A DNA stretch of 10,177 nt from assembly GCA_003024985.2 (NCBI GenBank), contig PXIH01S0001235.1, one strand, 5' to 3'. The notes beneath the pieces were generated by a model, which was not told where the DNA came from, made no database searches, and was given only the letters and a program-made list of their open reading frames with translations. This DNA is from Euperipatoides rowelli (taxonomy: Eukaryota > Onychophora > Udeonychophora > Euonychophora > Peripatopsidae). Below are positions 5,966 through 10,177 of the stretch, in pieces; the first letter of the stretch is position 1; the number at the start of each line of letters is the position of its first letter. The translations under genes and the position numbers were made by a program.

Positions 5966-7269
5966 CAATCTGTAACTTGAGAACTCTTTATTAATCCCCT
6001 CACGATATTCATAAAATCTTGAAATATTACTATGAACTGTGATTATATAGAACTATCAAAATATATATTCCCATAATAGCATGCTTGCCAATTTCTAATA
6101 AATTATACATGTATAAGGCTCATTCCATTAGCTATTCAGTTATCGTATATTTATGCATTGATCAATCCACAATACACTTAATCATCCTCTCTCAATTATC
6201 AACACTCTCCCAGGTCTAATCACAAATGCATACATGATCTTTTTATTAAAAACTTTTATTACTAACAAATCAAAATAATAAAAGAACAATTGAAATTGGA
6301 TTCAATTAAATATTTAATTATTTGAAATCCCTTAGCCGGCGGTTAGGCATACACTCGAGATGAGAACAAGGTTAATGTGGACACTGGACAACTGCAAGCT
6401 AAAACTTAACCATGGATACCCTAACCCCAGAGTTGAAAGAATAAGGTCAGGTGTTTTAATAATTAAGATACCGTACATGCTTTTTTTCTTGCTGAAAGCA
6501 CTATGAATTTAATTTTATTAGGCATGTTTTATTATGATTTTGCTGATTCAGATCCGCAATTTTGTTTATTATAAAAATAAAAAATAAAAAACTAACCTAG
6601 CATTCTACTAGGTATATAAGTTATCTTTTTTTTTTTTAAAGACAAAAGAAAAACATATAGGAGTTTTCTCACATTAGATAATTAACTAAGAAACTGCATG
6701 ATTTTTAATGATTTGCATGATTCAGAGCTTACTGCTAACAAAATAATATTCAGTAAAATTAAAAAAAAAAAACGTAGAATATTTTTGCATTAACTTTATG
6801 GAGCTCCTGAAGATACAACCATTTTTGGTACACACAATTTTAATATGTGCCCTAGCTATTAGTGCCTATATTATAGACTAGATTCATTTTTATTTGATAT
6901 GCATTTCTATTATTTTACGCACAGTGTATTAAATTTTTAAAACTGGTAAGAAATTAATGTATTATTTAACTAGGTATAGCCTAGCTTTTTTTAAAAAATA
7001 TTTTTTTTTTTTAAATAAATTTGCTAAGAAATATTTTGTAAATAATTGCTGCCTAAATAAACTTTAACATTTGGTTATTTAAATATTCATTTTGGATTTA
7101 TTTTTTTTATATTTTTGCTTAAGCTTATAAAAAAAATAATATATTAGAAGCCTATAACATTGATTTACTGAACTTTTATTTTCACTATGATTTTTACATT
7201 TTAAAGCAATATTTGGTAGCGAGGTTGAGGAAGGGGGAGTTAACGATCGGATAGCCAGTTAATAATAAT
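5966..7269. other. AT-rich intergenic stretch
   Basis: No gene was seen. A GC-richer patch at about 6333-6445 (CCGGCGG, CTCGAG, then TTAACCATGGATACCC) has no open frame of note and no recognisable ends. The word CTAGGTATA occurs at about 6608 and again at about 6971, the first as part of a short inverted repeat (ACCTAG 6595-6600, CTAGGT 6608-6613). Several T/A runs lie between 6960 and 7130. Confidence 0.55.
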
Positions 7270-7298
7270 GGTTAATTGGTTAGCAAAATAAATACTTT

Positions 7299-7332
7299 TG
7301 ATCATCCCATATGTGTCTGTGTGGGATGATCA
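7299..7332. repeat. Perfect 11-bp inverted repeat (hairpin)
   Basis: TGATCATCCCA (7299-7309) and TGGGATGATCA (7322-7332) are exact complements around a 12-nt loop. Confidence 0.75.
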
Positions 7333-7361
7333 TATGCAGTATATAATTGGTGCAAGCGTTC

Positions 7362-7410
7362 TATCCTGCAACAGTGTGCACACCAACATAGTTTGCATTG
7401 TGGCAGGATA
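7362..7410. repeat. Imperfect 15-bp inverted repeat (hairpin)
   Basis: TATCCTGCAACAGTG (7362-7376) pairs with CATTGTGGCAGGATA (7396-7410) at 13 of 15 positions around a 19-nt loop. It lies 29 bases from the hairpin at 7299-7332, suggesting a composite structured element. Confidence 0.7.
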
Positions 7411-7663
7411 AAATATTAACGTCTGGATGGCAATCTTCTTATTTCCCATGGTTCCCAAATCAGCCGTCGATTGGTTAACGGTTGAGCTGACGGAAGTTGT
7501 ATAAAAATTATCAATATCGATTAAAAAAAAAGGTTTATTGAAATTGTTGCACCTGTTTATTATCATAGTATTTCGGCTTAGTTGTTTATTACATAGGAGT
7601 TAGGGTGAAGGTTAATTGGTTTTAGGATCACGGGGAATATGAAGTTTGACGTCTAGATGCTTN

Positions 7664-8364
7664 TGGAAAACATATAGTGCATAAGGAATTTGGACAGGAT
7701 TAGTTAAACTATGGCAGTAGGCCTACTTATGATATATTTTTAATTTCCATAAATAAATTCATTTTATAATAACTAACTAATGTAATCAATTTTTCATGAA
7801 TTCATATTATAATATAATTAATATTGATATAGGTATTTTAATAAAACCTATTTATAAATTGTCAACACCAAAAGAATTGCTTCTGTGCGACAATATATTC
7901 ATTAAAAAAGTTGATTTCCACTTACAGTATTTTTTTTTTTTAAATTAAACGAATATTGTCCCCACCCAGGCCAATTTAGTATAAAAAAAATAACTGCTAA
8001 CAGAATCATTACAGTAGGCTAATATTAAAATAGAAGACTATTTGGAAAACAAATAAGGCATTAACAATAACTTGAAGAAGATATGGTTTCAAATTTCATT
8101 TAAATTTAAACTTTAAAAAATAAAATAAAAACATACCTACAGAATACAAGGAGAAAATTGTTTGAAATTCCTGCCAGTAAAACTTTAGATTTACTGTAGG
8201 CTACTAGAAGATTTAGAAGTTTGATATTTATCTAGTCACCAGCTTTTTAAAAAATATTTCTGATATTTAGGTTAATGCAACTTCAGTTTTCTTCTATATG
8301 TTTTTTTTTCTTTTAAAATGTCCAATTATTTCATTCTTTGTTTCTTCATTTCCCCCACCACTAG
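7664..8364. other. AT-rich non-coding stretch
   Basis: No gene was seen. The word GTAGGCTA occurs twice (8014-8021 and 8196-8203) inside near-identical 13-mers, TTACAGTAGGCTA and TTACTGTAGGCTA. A long pyrimidine tract (about 8325-8362) ends the stretch. One undetermined base lies just before it, at 7663. Confidence 0.55.
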
Positions 8365-8542
8365 AACTAGAAGGAGGACAATTCATTATCTACTTCCTGG
8401 CACTGTGTTTCCCAATGTAGTAATTAGGAATCTGGGTCAAGAAAAGTGGATTCTATTAATACAATATTCTTTCCCTCTATTTGATGTAATGGACAATCAA
8501 ATGCCAGTTCTAAAATCATCTGATGAAAGTTACATTATTTAA
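8365..8542 (+). CDS. Candidate 3'-terminal exon (weak)
   Basis: A long pyrimidine-rich run and AG at 8363-8364 precede a frame that, after one base, stays open for 58 codons to TAA at 8540-8542. Residues include RRRTIHYLLPGTVFPNVV, then GQEKWILLIQYSFPLFDVM and LKSSDESYII. The open frame also extends upstream to an ATG at 8318 through the pyrimidine tract, so it could be an intronless small frame or chance. No AATAAA follows within 300 bases, and an alternative frame from the same acceptor stops after 17 codons. No family was recognised. Confidence 0.25.
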
Positions 8543-9087
8543 AATATTTGAAAATATAGTACCCGGTACATATATTTCAGAGGTATAGGTAAGGTGATTG
8601 GGTACCTGCTATAAGTCTCCATTCCCTCCCCTAAACAAAAACTGCCACTCAGAGTAACTTTTTTAAATCTTTAATTTATTAGAAGTTTTGATATAAAAAA
8701 AATAAGTCAATTATAATATGGATGGTGTTATTCCTACCGAGGTGTAGTTAACTATGCATGTGTAGTATTGATTGTAAACTGAAAATTAATTATTGAATGG
8801 AGATCTTTTTAAATTAAAAATATGTAGGCTATTACATAAAACGTGCTAGCTTCTGTTGCACTTTCTAATTAAAAAATGCAAATTTGAATTTAAACACAAT
8901 ATTCTAGAATGTGTACGATTCTACGCATGAGCAAATGATCTGTTCGGTTAAGTGCACCACGTAGGGATAAGGACTACGGTAGGAAAGTATTATTTCAACC
9001 AACCGTAGGAATAATCACTTACTTATAATATAGGCTTCAATTTTAACTCATTTACAAATTTACTCACAAGGGGCAAATTTTGTCCTT
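8543..9087. other. AT-rich non-coding stretch
   Basis: No gene was seen. A GC-richer island at about 8910-9010 contains two similar words, CGTAGGGATAA (about 8961) and CGTAGGAATAA (about 9004). GTAGGCTA occurs again at 8824-8831. Confidence 0.55.
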
Positions 9088-9507
9088 TTGCAAAAAAGCA
9101 TGTGAATGAGTGGGGACAACCATGACATAAAAGTGGGAAATAAGGATGTCCGCAGTACAAAATTTCGGGACGGGGAGGGCAAATATTTTTTTTTTTGTGG
9201 AGAGCTTTTTCACTATTATTTTTCAAACAGTTTTTCTAAATTTGATGCGAAGATTCTCACTCATTTTTTATGTTCTCATTGAAATACTTTCACTGATTTG
9301 ACTCAACATCGTTAAGAATGGTATGGCATCAAGATTTTCCGTATTTTAAAGTTCAATTTAAAAAATGTTGACACTGAATTTCCAATTTTTTTTGGGGGGC
9401 GGGGGAGCTGTCCCCTTGCCAATCTCCTTGATTGACACAGTCAAATTGAATTATATTAGAAGAGCAAATCACTACCGTACTTGGTTGAAAAAAGCATGTC
9501 AATGAGT
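9088..9507. repeat. Diverged repeat patch with flanking direct repeats
   Basis: TTGCAAAAAAGCATGTGAATGAGT (9088-9111, written here with one 24-base span) recurs as 9485-9507 with one base missing and one substitution. Between them are G-rich tracts: GGGACGGGGAGGG (about 9167-9179) and G6-C-G5 (9394-9405), plus a T-rich run. A 67-codon minus-strand frame (9023-9226) translates this repeat and has no recognisable domain. It may be an unclassified repeat with both ends related, or two copies of a short repeat. Confidence 0.4.
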
Positions 9508-9786
9508 TTTACTATTATCATAACTTGCATGTCAATCATCCAATCACACTATTAAAGACCACGTGCAATTAAAATATAGCCAAACTTTTTCTTTTCAAAA
9601 TAAAAAATGTAACAAATTTTCTTTCTCCATCTTTTTTTTTAAAAAAAAAAACAGTTACAGCATTTAAAGTTGAAAACAAGACATGAAGTGAAACAAGAAA
9701 TGAAGTTAAAATAAGTGAGAGATAACATTTTACAGAAGAACCAGGAATAAGAGCTCTTTTCATCTATGACAAATAAGATTTTAAAC

Positions 9787-9820
<34 letters not shown>

Positions 9821-10177
9821 AAGTTTAAATAGAATTTTAAAAAACCCATTTCTTTAAAATATTCAAAAAAGAATTTACTTTATTCAAATAAAATATTTGA
9901 CCCCCAAAGGGAGGGATTAATTTTTTTTTTTTTAGGTGAATAATTATTTGTTTTAGCAATTGTCTTTAAAAATTATATTTTAAAAAAAAATTTAAATTAT
10001 CCAAAATATATGCCATTTAGGTATAGGCTATAGTTAAAGGGATAATAAATTTATAACTGATTATAATTTTCAGTCTGACAAGGTGACATATCCAGTCATA
10101 TTTTTTGGAAACTTTACAAATCAAATATCTCCCTACACAAAATTTGTATTTTAAAATATGGGAAGCCACTCTTATAG
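9508..10177. other. AT-rich non-coding stretch with homopolymers
   Basis: No gene was seen. It contains a T9-A11 block (9632-9651), an A29 tract (9790-9818) and further A/T runs. A 64-codon minus-strand frame (9569-9763) runs through the T9-A11 block, giving poly-Phe/Lys, and is taken as chance. Confidence 0.55.
9708..9818 (+). repeat. Possible short retroposed sequence with A29 tail
   Basis: A run of 29 A (9790-9818) ends a roughly 80-base non-repetitive stretch. AAATGAAGTT lies just before that stretch (9698-9707) and again at the end of the A run (9816-9825), as a target duplication would. The duplication shares its three A residues with the tail, and a related ATGAAGT lies nearby at 9683, so the core evidence is only 7 bases. 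The stretch was not recognised as any known SINE or gene. Confidence 0.25.

Larger units (their letters stand above)
7270..7621. repeat. Segment bounded by a 12-bp direct repeat
   Basis: GGTTAATTGGTT occurs at 7270-7281 and again at 7610-7621. A related ATTGGTTAAC lies near 7470. Between them are two hairpins (7299-7332 and 7362-7410). The sequence is GC-richer than the flanks. This may be a decayed non-autonomous element, but no matching terminal inverted repeats were found. A 78-codon minus-strand frame here (7330-7566) has no recognisable motif and is taken as chance. Confidence 0.35.

Noticed and set aside
7330-7566. Minus-strand open frame of 78 codons
   Set aside because: It overlaps the hairpin region, shows no recognisable motif and has no splice or poly(A) context.
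9023-9226. Minus-strand open frame of 67 codons with several Cys
   Set aside because: It is the translation of a repeat patch with a T-rich run. The Cys/His spacing does not form a zinc-finger pattern.
9569-9763. Minus-strand open frame of 64 codons with a hydrophobic start
   Set aside because: It crosses the T9-A11 block to give poly-Phe and poly-Lys; the apparent signal-peptide look is a by-product of T-rich codons.
1-10177. CRISPR array, bacterial operon or phage-like defence system
   Set aside because: No regularly spaced repeats, no bacterial coding density and no Shine-Dalgarno-led ORFs; splice and poly(A) signals and a LINE point to an animal genome.

Overview
This is AT-rich, eukaryotic, mostly non-coding DNA. 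It has no bacterial gene packing, no ribosome-binding sites and no long ORF. It does have GT-AG splice signals, an AATAAA poly(A) signal, long A/T homopolymers and decayed transposable elements of animal type. The best reading is an intron or intergenic stretch of an animal genome. The LINE type and repeat texture would suit a marine invertebrate or a fish, but the sequence alone does not settle the species.

Layout. 1-1123: AT-rich DNA with a weak candidate 3'-terminal exon (502-614) and a cluster of strong stem-loops (717-811). 1132-1445: a complete non-autonomous hAT-type element (MITE) of 314 bp, with imperfect 17-bp terminal inverted repeats and an exact 8-bp target duplication. 1780-3532, minus strand: a decayed LINE (non-LTR retrotransposon). 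It keeps, in order, a PHD-like Cys segment, the APE-type endonuclease, the linker and the start of the reverse transcriptase. It is broken by several stops and frameshifts, and it stops at an A16 tract before the catalytic part of the RT. 3506-3779: a small patch open on both strands, whose assignment is unresolved. 4713-4805, minus: a faint trace of a hAT transposase C-terminus.

5228-5965, plus strand: the best evidence for a host gene. Two exons (5367-5512 and 5810-5885) are joined by a 297-nt intron with a GTAAGT donor and a very strong pyrimidine-tract acceptor. Their reading phases agree, the frame ends in TGA, and AATAAA follows 57 nt later. A possible 30-nt exon lies upstream at 5228-5257. 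The protein was not recognised. This is the 3' end of a plus-strand gene whose earlier exons were not found; upstream transposons may lie in its introns.

5966-10177: mostly AT-rich non-coding DNA with two adjacent hairpins (7299-7410), a weak exon candidate (8365-8542), a diverged GC-richer repeat patch (9088-9507) and a 29-A tract (9790-9818). No RNA gene, CRISPR array or bacterial-type system was seen. The only plausible finds beyond ordinary repeat decay are the unrecognised gene end and the cleanly delimited hAT MITE.
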